Assembly (NCBI RefSeq): GCF_014529945.1
Contig: NZ_JACVFB010000004.1
Coordinates: forward strand, 310,001-374,000
DNA: 64,000 nucleotides
Direction: 5' to 3'
From: Chitinophaga varians
Lineage (GTDB): Bacteria > Bacteroidota > Bacteroidia > Chitinophagales > Chitinophagaceae
The stretch's first letter is position 1. The number at the start of each line of letters is the position of its first letter. A program made the position numbers and the translations under genes. Below are positions 52,278 through 60,869 of this stretch, in pieces. Below the pieces are notes generated by a model. It saw nothing but the letters and a program-made list of their open reading frames with translations, ran no database searches and was not told the origin of the DNA.

Positions 52278-52318
52278 GGATGTCGCTCACCAATATTTGT
52301 TTTTAATTTTTTAGCGAG

Positions 52319-53374
52319 ATGAGGAAGCCTTGTTTGCTGTTATTGATGTTTGTTTCACTGCTGGCCTGGCTCAACAGCTGCCAGCAGCAACCTGCGGGGC
52401 AGGCACATGCTGGTTTTCAGTTTAAGGAAAAACTGTCTGATTATGGATTTTTTACCGGCGATCTGAAAGCGCTTACCCCCCGTAAAGGAGTGACACATTA
52501 TGAACTGTCAACGCCGCTGTTTACCGACTATGCGGTGAAAGACCGTTTTGTGGTGCTGCCGGAAGGACAGGCCGCGAAGTATACCGCCCATGGCGCGCTG
52601 GATTTCCCGGATTCTACTTTTATCATCAAAAATTTCGCCTATACCAGTCCGGAACACAAGAAGGTGATGATAGAAACACGGTTGTTGTTCAAAGACCCGG
52701 CCGACAAAGGCTGGAAGGTGATGAACTATCTCTGGAACGATCAGCAGACAGATGCCGTGAAGTGGATACTGGGCAAAAAGATCCCCATCACTTTGCTGGA
52801 CGATAACGGAGAGAAAATTTCCACGACCTATCAGATGCCCAATACCAATGACTGTAAACGTTGCCACATCAATAACAGTGTGCTGACGCCTATCGGTCCG
52901 AAGGCACGCAACCTCAATTTTACGTTGGCCGGACAGCCGTCCAATCAGCTGCAGCAGTGGGCCTCCGCAGGCCTGCTCCAGGGATTGCCGGCGTTGAAAG
53001 ATGTGCCGCAGCTGCCCGACTGGAAAGACAGTACGCACTATTCCGTCGACCAACGCGCACGGGCCTACCTCGATGTGAACTGCGCGCATTGCCACACCAA
53101 AGGCGGCGATGCGTTTAATACAGGCCTGTTCCTCGAATATGAGCAGACCGGCCACGATCAACTCGGTATCATGAAGCAGCCGGTATCTGCCGGCGGTGGC
53201 GCCGGAGGGCTGGACTACGACGTGATCCCCGGTGATCCGATGCACTCCATACTGGTACATCGCATGAACAGCACAGAGCCGGGTACCGCCATGCCCGAAC
53301 TGGCCCGCACCGTGATCCACAAGGAAGGCGTAGCACTCATTACCCGGTGGGTGGCGCAGATGACATCAAAATAA
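52319..53374 (+). CDS. Diheme c-type cytochrome lipoprotein (SO2930/TIGR03806 family)
   Basis: 351 residues with a lipobox (LLAWLNSCQQQ, Cys21). Two covalent haem motifs are present: CKRCH at 179-183 (NTNDCKRCHINN) and CAHCH at 255-259 (VNCAHCHTKGG). The N-terminal 150 residues form a beta-rich domain (LSDYGFFTGDLKALTPRKGV, TPLFTDYAVKDRFVVLPEGQ), matching the SO2930/HNE_0200 family, which travels with the parallel beta-helix family found just upstream. Distal haem ligands may include Met in KQPVSAGG or MHSILVHRM regions, but this is not certain. It probably passes electrons in the periplasm or at the surface. A terminator follows. Confidence 0.88.
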   Translation: MRKPCLLLLMFVSLLAWLNSCQQQPAGQAHAGFQFKEKLSDYGFFTGDLKALTPRKGVTHYELSTPLFTDYAVKDRFVVLPEGQAAKYTAHGALDFPDSTFIIKNFAYTSPEHKKVMIETRLLFKDPADKGWKVMNYLWNDQQTDAVKWILGKKIPITLLDDNGEKISTTYQMPNTNDCKRCHINNSVLTPIGPKARNLNFTLAGQPSNQLQQWASAGLLQGLPALKDVPQLPDWKDSTHYSVDQRARAYLDVNCAHCHTKGGDAFNTGLFLEYEQTGHDQLGIMKQPVSAGGGAGGLDYDVIPGDPMHSILVHRMNSTEPGTAMPELARTVIHKEGVALITRWVAQMTSK

Positions 53375-53399
53375 TTTGCTTCCCAACGATAGTGATGAC

Positions 53400-53423
53400 A
53401 GGGCTGACCAAATGGTCGGCCCT
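53400..53423 (+). terminator. Terminator of the receptor/beta-helix/cytochrome unit
   Basis: Ten-bp stem with one wobble (53400-53409 / 53414-53423), AAAT loop, followed by TGTTATTTC; 26 bases after the cytochrome stop. Confidence 0.7.
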
Positions 53424-53769
53424 TGTTATTTCAATCCCCCCAAGCTGAAGCCCTGGGCTACGTTGTTTTTCAGGTTCGTTCGAGGCATGAGCAAAAAGTA
53501 TGGGCAGGGCATTTATTTTAAGCGGCGCGGCAAAGAGATACGTATAGGATAGGTGAAGGATACGTGAAGGTTGATCGAAGAATACTAATTTATAAACATG
53601 TAAATCAATTCGTTGTAAATATTTGATTAATAATAATATCTCAGAATCCGATATTGTTTTATCTGAGGTTCTTATTTTTTCTTTGTTTTCTTTTTATTCT
53701 TTGCGTCTTTGCTGCTTTGCGCCTTTGCGAGAACTCCTTAGTTTTACGGGGAACAATGATCGAAGCTAC
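53424..53769. other. Intergenic region upstream of the second ECF sigma gene, 346 bases
   Basis: No gene seen. It contains a CCCCCCAAGCTGAAGCCCTGGGCTACG stretch partly palindromic (about 53436-53462), an inverted repeat CTCAGA/TCTGAG (53640-53645 / 53662-53667) and the CTTTGC periodic repeat listed separately. An AATATTTG-like -7 candidate lies near 53619-53624. The in-frame upstream extension of the sigma gene to 53623 crosses these elements and is not credible as coding. Confidence 0.5.
53699..53729 (+). repeat. CTTTGC repeated four times with exact 8-base period
   Basis: CTTTGC starts at 53699, 53707, 53715 and 53723. The run ends about 40 bases before the ECF sigma ATG. The reverse-complement form begins again at the window end (CTCACGCAAA, 63991-64000), so it is a dispersed intergenic repeat. 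Confidence 0.65.
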
Positions 53770-54366
53770 ATGAATAGCGTGCCATCAGAAATTGTCATAT
53801 GTGAGCGCTTGGCGGCGGGAGACGAGGATGCATTTACCTGGCTGTACGAACATTACCAACCAAAACTGTTCCTGTTTGTCTTTCCGTTGACGGGGTTTTC
53901 CAGGCAGGACACCGACGAGGTGGTCCAGGATATTTTTGTAAAACTGTGGTTGAGGAAAGAAACGCTGGTCACGGTGCAGTCGTTGCAGGCCTATCTTTTT
54001 ATGATGGCCAAAAACAGGCTGTACGACCTCCGCATGGCGGTAGCACGGCAATCCAAAGCCCGTGATATACTGTTACAGCAGCAGCCGGAAGCGCACTTTG
54101 ATGTACAGGAAAAAGTACAGTTCAACGAATACCATGAAATTGCCCGCAGGGCCATCGACGGACTTACGCCGCAGCGTCGCCGTATTTTCCTGCTCCGTAA
54201 TGAAGGTGGCCTTTCGCTCGATGATATCGCCATCGAACTCAATATCTCCAAGTTTGCGGTAAAGAAACAACTATATGAAGCGGTGCGTGATGTTAAGACG
54301 TACCTGAAAAAACATGCCGGCCTCGATGCTGTCGTGCTCACCCTCCTTTTCACCTCTCTCAAATAA
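53770..54366 (+). CDS. ECF RNA polymerase sigma factor (locus 2)
   Basis: 198 residues from ATG 53770. Region 2 (about 17-90) has EDAFTWLYEHYQPKLFLFVF, DEVVQDIFVKLWLRKETL and SLQAYLFMMAKNRLYDLR. Region 4 (about 125-180) has LTPQRRRIFLLRNEGGLSLD and DIAIELNISKFAVKKQLYEA. A hydrophobic C-terminal tail (LDAVVLTLLFTSLK) is common in this Bacteroidota group. It precedes FecR, SusC, SusD and two sulfatases and should direct their expression. Confidence 0.95.
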   Translation: MNSVPSEIVICERLAAGDEDAFTWLYEHYQPKLFLFVFPLTGFSRQDTDEVVQDIFVKLWLRKETLVTVQSLQAYLFMMAKNRLYDLRMAVARQSKARDILLQQQPEAHFDVQEKVQFNEYHEIARRAIDGLTPQRRRIFLLRNEGGLSLDDIAIELNISKFAVKKQLYEAVRDVKTYLKKHAGLDAVVLTLLFTSLK

Positions 54367-54419
54367 ATTTTAAAAAAATATTTTTTTTCAGGTGTCCTTT
54401 CCGGATTCCTGTCAGTCTT

Positions 54420-55637
54420 ATGGTTAACAGCATGATGGAACAGGAACAAATCACAGCCTTACTGGAGAAATTTGCCGGCGGCATTACGCTGACGGAGCAG
54501 GAGCAACAGGCCTTATCTCAATACATGTCGTCTTTACCGGAGGAGCAGTATCGGGCGCTGATGGACCGCTACGAGCAGGTGGTGCTACAGGCGCCGGTGA
54601 CCCCGGAGCCGGACAGGCAGCTACTGGCGCAGGTCCGGGAGAAGATCGCGGCGCTGGAAAACGCGCCCCGGCCGGTCGTGCGCTGGTGGCGGTATGCCGC
54701 CGCCGCAGCCGTGCTGGTGGGGATACTATCTGCCGGATGGTATTTCCTGCATCCGCGGCATACGGCCACGGATGCAGCCGCACAGCCAGAGCAGCTGGCG
54801 CAGCACGATATTGCGCCGGGAGGCAACAAAGCAGTGCTCACCCTGGCCAATGGCAGCACCGTAGTGCTCGACGATGCGGCGAATGGAATGATCGGTCAAC
54901 AGGGAGCGGTGAAAGTCATCAAACTCAATAGCGGCCAATTGGCCTATGCCGGAGAAGAGGCGGCTTCCGGGAAAATATTGTACAACACCATCGCCACGCC
55001 CAGAGGCGGCCAGTATCAGGTGATACTGCCCGATGGTAGCAAGGTGTGGCTCAACGCCGCTTCCTCGCTGCGTTTCCCGGTTGCCTTCCGGGATGATAGC
55101 CGCGAGGTGGAACTCCATGGGGAAGCTTATTTTGAAATTGCCAGCATCGCAGCCCCGTCGAAAGGCGGCGGCACACACAAACGGCCTTTCCGCGTAAAAG
55201 CAGGTGGTATGGCCGTGGAAGTGCTGGGCACCCACTTTAACATCGCAGGGTATAGTGATGAACAGGCCATCAGGACTACCCTTACCGAAGGGTCGGTGAA
55301 ACTGGTGAAAGGTAATGCCAATACCGTGATCCGCCCCGGAGATCAGGGCGTGCTGGACAACAACGCCACAACGTTTAAAGTAGTGCCGGCCAATGTAGAG
55401 GAAGTGCTGGCCTGGAAAAACGGCTATTTCTTTTTTGATAAGGCAGATATACAGACTGTCATGCGGCAGGTGGCCCGCTGGTACGATATGGAGGTCGCCT
55501 ACGAAGGTACACCCACCGCCCGTGAATTTGTAGGCACTATCAGCCGGCAGGAAAAACTGTCGAAAGTACTGCGCCTGCTGGAGTTAAGTCATGTGCATTT
55601 TAGAGTGGAAGGAAGGAAAATTATTGTCGTCTCTTAA
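54420..55637 (+). CDS. FecR-family anti-sigma factor (locus 2)
   Basis: 405 residues from ATG 54420; ATG at 54432 or 54435 (MMEQEQITALLEKFAGG) is equally plausible. N-terminal sigma-binding helices precede one membrane helix at about 89-103 (WRYAAAAAVLVGILSAGWYF). The FecR domain follows (GGQYQVILPDGSKVWLNAAS, ELHGEAYFEIAS, VEVLGTHFNIAGYSDEQAIR), then the C-terminal DUF4974 domain (SKVLRLLELSHVHFRVEGRK). It is paired with the ECF sigma gene upstream and with the STN-containing SusC downstream. Confidence 0.95.
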   Translation: MVNSMMEQEQITALLEKFAGGITLTEQEQQALSQYMSSLPEEQYRALMDRYEQVVLQAPVTPEPDRQLLAQVREKIAALENAPRPVVRWWRYAAAAAVLVGILSAGWYFLHPRHTATDAAAQPEQLAQHDIAPGGNKAVLTLANGSTVVLDDAANGMIGQQGAVKVIKLNSGQLAYAGEEAASGKILYNTIATPRGGQYQVILPDGSKVWLNAASSLRFPVAFRDDSREVELHGEAYFEIASIAAPSKGGGTHKRPFRVKAGGMAVEVLGTHFNIAGYSDEQAIRTTLTEGSVKLVKGNANTVIRPGDQGVLDNNATTFKVVPANVEEVLAWKNGYFFFDKADIQTVMRQVARWYDMEVAYEGTPTAREFVGTISRQEKLSKVLRLLELSHVHFRVEGRKIIVVS

Positions 55638-55695
55638 TAGAAAAACATCAACCAAAACCGGCAGTTATGAACAAAAGCCCGTGAACAATGAACTG

Positions 55696-55752
55696 CCCGG
55701 AAAATAAAAAACCAGGAGCGCTTGGACCCGCCCCTGGTGGATTATTGCCGGG
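55696..55752. promoter_or_regulatory. Nested hairpin in the leader region of susC-like gene
   Basis: An inner stem ACCAGG/CCTGGT (55711-55716 / 55733-55738) lies inside an outer stem CCCGG/CCGGG (55696-55700 / 55748-55752), 65 bases before the SusC ATG. On the minus strand the inner hairpin is followed by TTTTTATTTT, a terminator shape, although no minus-strand gene is present. It could be the FecR terminator, a leader attenuator, or the end of an antisense RNA. Confidence 0.4.
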
Positions 55753-55816
55753 AGATTATCAACCAATGTTTCCGCTAAGATCAATTGATTATTTAATTCC
55801 CTAACACAACAAATGT

Positions 55817-58800
55817 ATGCATTCCCTTCGTTATGCAAAAGCTTCGCCACCAAAGGGGCTTTTAGTCACTAAAAGTCTGCTTATTATGAAATTGACAGCA
55901 CTGCTGCTACTGGTCGCCTTTTTACAGGTAAATGCCATCGGCTATTCCCAGTCAATCAGTATCTCGGGAAAGAAAATGCCACTGGAAAAAGTCTTCAGGG
56001 CCATCGAACAACAAAGTAACTACCGGTTCTTTTATGATTACCGGGAGTTGAAAACATCGTCGGCCATAGATGCCGATTTCAGCAAAGCCACTATTCAGGA
56101 AGTGCTCGCAGCCTGCCTGAAAGGCCAGCCCTTTACCTTCACGATCGAAGACAAAATGATTGTTGTGTCCCGGAAGCCGCAACCGCCGGCCACCCCGGGT
56201 ACCAACGCAGTTGTGCCCGCAGATATCCACGGCACGGTGAAAGATGAACAGGGCAACCCTATCCCCGGCGTATCTGTCGGCGTAGTAGGCACGGCACGCG
56301 GCATCATCACCGATGCGAAAGGCGCTTTTGTGATCAGGGCTACTGCCGGTGAAACGCTGAAGTTCACCATCCTGGGCTACAAACCCTATACGGTGCAGGT
56401 AGGGGAGGGCACTACGCTCAACGTGGTATTACACCCGGAGGCCAGCGCCATCAGCGAAGTGGTGGTGGTAGGTTACGGCACCCAGAAAAAATCACAGCTC
56501 ATCGGATCGGTATCGCAGATCAACGCGGAGAAAGTCAATAACAGAACGGTGCCACAGTTGTCCAACGCGCTGACCGGCCAGATGCCCGGCGTTACGGTGA
56601 TACAGCGCTCCGGCAGGCCCGGCGCCGCCGGTGGCGAAATACAGGTGCGCGGCGTAGGCTCCTTCGGTGCCGGCCCCGGTGCACTCATCCTCGTAGATGG
56701 GATGCCGGTCAACTCCTTCAACGATGTAAATCCCAACGATGTAGAGGCCGTCTCCGTGCTGAAAGATGCCTCTTCTGCCGCTATATACGGCGCCAGAGCG
56801 GCCAATGGGGTAATACTCATCACCACCAAATCGGGCAGCGCCAGCGGTAAACTGAAACTGAACTATAACGGTTACGTAGGTACGCAGAAACCCACGGCCC
56901 TGCCGCAGTCGGTCAACTCATGGGAGTATGCCCAGGCCATGAATGAAGCGGTGCCTGGTTCGTATTCACCAGCCGAGATACAGCTGTTTAAAGATGGCAC
57001 CAACCCGGACAACTACCCCAACTCCAATTTCTACAAAGACTTCTTTAAGCCATACGGCCTGCAAACAGGGCATAATATCTCGCTGGCCAATGGTAACCAG
57101 GTCAACCAGTACCAGCTTTCCTTCGGGTATATGCGGCAAAACGGCATCGTGGCCAGGAACAACTACGACCGCTACAATGTGCGCCTGAACATGCTCACCA
57201 ATATTACCCGCAAACTGAAGCTGACTACCCGCATCGCATCTTCCCTGTCCACGACGAATGAACCGGCACCTCCCGCAACACTGGATTATAACAACATGCT
57301 CGATATGATCGGACAGGTGGTGCGTTATTCGCCGATATATCCTATACGCATGAGCAATGGCGACTGGGGCGTGGGCATCAACGGTAAAGGCACACCGGTG
57401 TCCAATCTGGAAAGTGAATCTTTCTATAAAGAAAAAGGCATTGACCTGAATGGTAACCTGCGACTGGACTGGAACGTGATAGAAGGCCTGAAGCTTTCTG
57501 CTGTAGGCGGCGGCTACATCAACTACGGCGATAACAAACGTTTCCTCGCCACGCAGTATCTCAATGCCAATAATACATTAGGACCGTCTACATTAAACCA
57601 GGGTTCCCGCAACGCTAATTATAAAACCATGCAGGCGTTGGCGGAGTACAATAAACGGTTCAATAAACACAACTTTACGCTGTTGGCCGGTTACTCTTTT
57701 GAAGAGGCGATGGTAGACTCTGTGAGTGCCTTCCGCAGAAACTTCCCCGGCAATTCATTAACATCTATCAATCTGGGATCGGCCGACGGGCAGACCAACG
57801 ATGGCGGCGCTGCCGCCTGGGCTTTGTCTTCCTTCTTTGGCCGCCTGCAATACAACTTCAATAGCAAATATTTCGCCGAAGGTGTGCTGCGTTATGATGG
57901 CTCTTCCCGTTTCCCCGCTACCAAAAAATACGCTTTCTTCCCTGCTATGGCAGTAGGCTGGCGGATTTCAGAGGAACCATTTATAAAAAATAATATTAAA
58001 TGGGTGGATGAACTGAAGCTAAAGGCTTCCCGCGGTACGCTGGGCAACCAGAACATCGCTAACTACGGCTGGCAGAACATCCTGAACACCGGTACCAGGT
58101 ACAACTACAGCTTCGGTGATCAGGTGGCTACCGGCGTGATGTTGGTGAATCTCGCAGATCCTACGCTCCGTTGGGAGTCTACCCGGTCTACGGACGTGGG
58201 GGTGGACTTTACCCTGCTGCATGGATTGCTCAGCGGTAGCGCTACATATTTCGACAAATACACGTATGATATCCTCGTCAGTCCTGCCGGCAGCGTGTCC
58301 AGCGTACTGGGCTTTACAGTAGGACTAAAGAATTCCGGCAGACTGAAAAATACCGGCTGGGAATTCACCCTCGGTCATCATCATACAGTGGGCAAATTCA
58401 GTTATCATATCGATGGTAATTTCAGCATCATCAATAATAAGATACTGGATTTGGGTGTGGGCAATGTGTTACAACCCAATGGGCTGGTGGGCAATGGAAG
58501 TGCCACTACGCCCTTGTTTATTGGTTATCCGGTGAACGCTTATTATGGATATGTGGCTGACGGGTTGTTTGTAGATGCCAATGAAGGAGCCTCCTGGGCC
58601 GACCAGTCGGCGCTGGGCTCTCAGAAGAAGCCGGGTGACATTCGTTACAAGGATATCAGTGGGCCTGATGGCAAACCGGATGGTAAGATCACACCGGCAT
58701 ATGACCGTGTGATATTAGGTAGCCGTATCCCGCGGTATACCTTCGGATTGAACCTGGGTGGCAAGTACCGCAATTTTGATCTCAATGTGCTGATGCAGGG

Positions 58801-59215
58801 CGTAACAGGCGTGAAAGGTTACCTGGATGGTTACGCTGGTATCGCGCTGAACAATACGGCCACGGTACAACGCTGGCAGTTCGATGAACGCTGGACGCCG
58901 GAAAACCCTGACCGTAACGCCAAATACCCGCGTATGGAGCTGGTGCCTAACACCGGTACCGGTAACACCGTTGTGTCTTCCTACTGGATGCTGGACGGTT
59001 CCTATCTCCGTATCAAAAACATACAGCTGGGCTATACGCTGGCCCCGGCCGTTACACGGCGTATAGGCATCGACGGACTACGGGTTAGCCTGGCAGCAGA
59101 GAATTTATTTACGTTCAGCCGTTACCGTAAGGGATGGGACCCGGAAGTTAATTCCGGCGGCGCCTACTATCCCATTCTGCGTAACTATACGCTCGGTGTA
59201 AATGTTAGTTTCTAA
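55817..59215 (+). CDS. SusC/RagA-family TonB-dependent receptor with STN domain (locus 2)
   Basis: 1132 residues from ATG 55817; ATG at 55886 (MKLTALLLLVAFLQVNA) would give a shorter signal peptide, but long n-regions are common in this family. The order is STN domain (about 48-118: MPLEKVFRAIEQQSNYRFFY), CarboxypepD_reg-like domain (about 136-215), signature ISEVVVVGYGTQKK, plug with IQVRGVGSFGAGPGALILVD and ASSAAIYGARAANGVILITT, and a barrel ending NYTLGVNVSF. It imports the glycan handled by this locus, with the STN domain signalling to FecR. The two sulfatases downstream suggest a sulfated oligosaccharide. Confidence 0.96.
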   Translation: MHSLRYAKASPPKGLLVTKSLLIMKLTALLLLVAFLQVNAIGYSQSISISGKKMPLEKVFRAIEQQSNYRFFYDYRELKTSSAIDADFSKATIQEVLAACLKGQPFTFTIEDKMIVVSRKPQPPATPGTNAVVPADIHGTVKDEQGNPIPGVSVGVVGTARGIITDAKGAFVIRATAGETLKFTILGYKPYTVQVGEGTTLNVVLHPEASAISEVVVVGYGTQKKSQLIGSVSQINAEKVNNRTVPQLSNALTGQMPGVTVIQRSGRPGAAGGEIQVRGVGSFGAGPGALILVDGMPVNSFNDVNPNDVEAVSVLKDASSAAIYGARAANGVILITTKSGSASGKLKLNYNGYVGTQKPTALPQSVNSWEYAQAMNEAVPGSYSPAEIQLFKDGTNPDNYPNSNFYKDFFKPYGLQTGHNISLANGNQVNQYQLSFGYMRQNGIVARNNYDRYNVRLNMLTNITRKLKLTTRIASSLSTTNEPAPPATLDYNNMLDMIGQVVRYSPIYPIRMSNGDWGVGINGKGTPVSNLESESFYKEKGIDLNGNLRLDWNVIEGLKLSAVGGGYINYGDNKRFLATQYLNANNTLGPSTLNQGSRNANYKTMQALAEYNKRFNKHNFTLLAGYSFEEAMVDSVSAFRRNFPGNSLTSINLGSADGQTNDGGAAAWALSSFFGRLQYNFNSKYFAEGVLRYDGSSRFPATKKYAFFPAMAVGWRISEEPFIKNNIKWVDELKLKASRGTLGNQNIANYGWQNILNTGTRYNYSFGDQVATGVMLVNLADPTLRWESTRSTDVGVDFTLLHGLLSGSATYFDKYTYDILVSPAGSVSSVLGFTVGLKNSGRLKNTGWEFTLGHHHTVGKFSYHIDGNFSIINNKILDLGVGNVLQPNGLVGNGSATTPLFIGYPVNAYYGYVADGLFVDANEGASWADQSALGSQKKPGDIRYKDISGPDGKPDGKITPAYDRVILGSRIPRYTFGLNLGGKYRNFDLNVLMQGVTGVKGYLDGYAGIALNNTATVQRWQFDERWTPENPDRNAKYPRMELVPNTGTGNTVVSSYWMLDGSYLRIKNIQLGYTLAPAVTRRIGIDGLRVSLAAENLFTFSRYRKGWDPEVNSGGAYYPILRNYTLGVNVSF

Positions 59216-59233
59216 TCTTCAAACGACTGAAAA

Positions 59234-60868
59234 ATGCGCGTACCTTACAAATATATAATAGCCGCCTGCCTGTTGTTAATGCTCGGCAGCGGATGCAGCA
59301 AAAAACTGGATAAAGCACCGCTGTCGCAGTTCTCCAATGAGAACTTCTGGAAGTCGGAAGACGATGCGATGCTGGCGCTGGCAGCGGTGTACCGGGGAAA
59401 TATTGCCGGAGGCACGGAGTTCAGCCTGTCAGACTGGTGGTCTTATGTGGGATTGGTGTTCCTGGACATGTCTACCGATAATCTCTATGACAGAAGAGGG
59501 GATAACTCTGATGTCAGCAAAATGACCAATGGCGGCATGACAACGACCAACTCCCAGGTCAGTAATTACTGGACCGCCGGCTATACCCGCATTGCCCGCT
59601 GTAACTACTTTCTGGAGAACGTTAACCGGGTACCGGCATCTCCCGATAAAATCAAAAGGATGACGGCAGAAGTCCGTTTTATCAGGGCGGCCGTCTTCTT
59701 TTATTTCTCCCAGTATTTTGGCAGTGTGCCGCTGACCACCAAAACCATGACGGTGGAAGAAGCGAATACCGTGAAAAAAGCGACCAAACAGCAGCTCGTG
59801 GATTTTGTAATATCGGAGCTGACCGCTGCGGCCGCCGATCTGCCGAGGTTTAAAGACCTCGCCGGCACAGAAAGAGGCCGTGCCAGCAAACAGGCTGCAT
59901 TGGCCTTCCTGGGCCGCCTGCAACTGGCTGAGAAAAAGTACAGCGATGCGGCTGCGACTTACAAAACCATCATCGACTATAACGACAATATCATCGATCC
60001 CAACTATAAAAGCCTTTTCGATGGTACCAACGAAAGCAGCAAAGAACTGATCTTCGCCATCCAGTACGTGCCTAACCTGGTGCCCAACGGGATGTTGCAA
60101 CACTTCTTCCCGGCTGTCAACAGCGGATGGCATCTGCTAAACCCGCTCGGCAGCCTCGTGGAAAATTATGAGTTTAAAGATGGTACGCCTTTTTCGTTTA
60201 CAGATCCCCGTTATAATCCAAAAGATATCGGCCAGGACCGTGACCCACGGCTGACCTACACGGTCCTCTATAATATGCAGACATTCAACGGCCGTACTTA
60301 TATCTCTCATCCGGATTCCACCAAATCAGTTGACCAGCTCACGCTCACCCGCCAGGCTACGCGTACCGGTTATTGCATCCGTAAGTTTCTGCCGGATAAC
60401 TTCTCCGGCGACTTACAGAATTCCGGTATCGATATGCCGGTGGTCCGTTATGCAGAAGTGCTGCTCAGCTACCTCGAAGCTAAGCTGGAAGGCGGTGAGC
60501 CTATCGATCAGGCACTGCTGGACGCTACCATCAACCAGGTGAGAGGCCGTGCTTCCGTTGGCATGCCGCGGGTAACGATCACCGATCCGGTGGCGCTGCG
60601 TGTGGTCCTGCGCCGTGAACGCAGAAATGAACTAGCTTGCGAAGGACTTCGTTATTGGGACCTGCTCCGCTGGGGCACTATCGCTCAGGTGATGAACGGT
60701 GATTTTTATGGCGCACCATTCCCCGGCGCAGTAAATTTGCGCAAGAAAGGGACTACCGTAGACCCTTACGGCCGCTGGTTCGTCACCACCAAAGCTTTCC
60801 GCGCCGGGACCGATGAAAAATGGCCCGTGCCGCAAAGTGAACAGGATATAAACCCTAATCTGAGATAA
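59234..60868 (+). CDS. SusD/RagB-family substrate-binding lipoprotein (locus 2)
   Basis: 544 residues with a lipobox (LLLMLGSGCSKKLDKAP, Cys21). SusD-like_3 helices (MTAEVRFIRAAVFFYFSQYF) are followed by the C-terminal SusD domain (VRYAEVLLSYLEAKLEGGEP, LRRERRNELACEGLRYWDLL). It starts 18 bases after the SusC stop and is the surface partner of that receptor. The first sulfatase gene follows after a single base, so the genes are cotranscribed. Confidence 0.95.
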   Translation: MRVPYKYIIAACLLLMLGSGCSKKLDKAPLSQFSNENFWKSEDDAMLALAAVYRGNIAGGTEFSLSDWWSYVGLVFLDMSTDNLYDRRGDNSDVSKMTNGGMTTTNSQVSNYWTAGYTRIARCNYFLENVNRVPASPDKIKRMTAEVRFIRAAVFFYFSQYFGSVPLTTKTMTVEEANTVKKATKQQLVDFVISELTAAAADLPRFKDLAGTERGRASKQAALAFLGRLQLAEKKYSDAAATYKTIIDYNDNIIDPNYKSLFDGTNESSKELIFAIQYVPNLVPNGMLQHFFPAVNSGWHLLNPLGSLVENYEFKDGTPFSFTDPRYNPKDIGQDRDPRLTYTVLYNMQTFNGRTYISHPDSTKSVDQLTLTRQATRTGYCIRKFLPDNFSGDLQNSGIDMPVVRYAEVLLSYLEAKLEGGEPIDQALLDATINQVRGRASVGMPRVTITDPVALRVVLRRERRNELACEGLRYWDLLRWGTIAQVMNGDFYGAPFPGAVNLRKKGTTVDPYGRWFVTTKAFRAGTDEKWPVPQSEQDINPNLR

Positions 60869-60869
60869 T

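Noticed and set aside
53436-53462. CCCCCCAAGCTGAAGCCCTGGGCTACG as a possible mobile-element end
   Set aside because: Only partly palindromic, with no second copy in the window and no transposase nearby.
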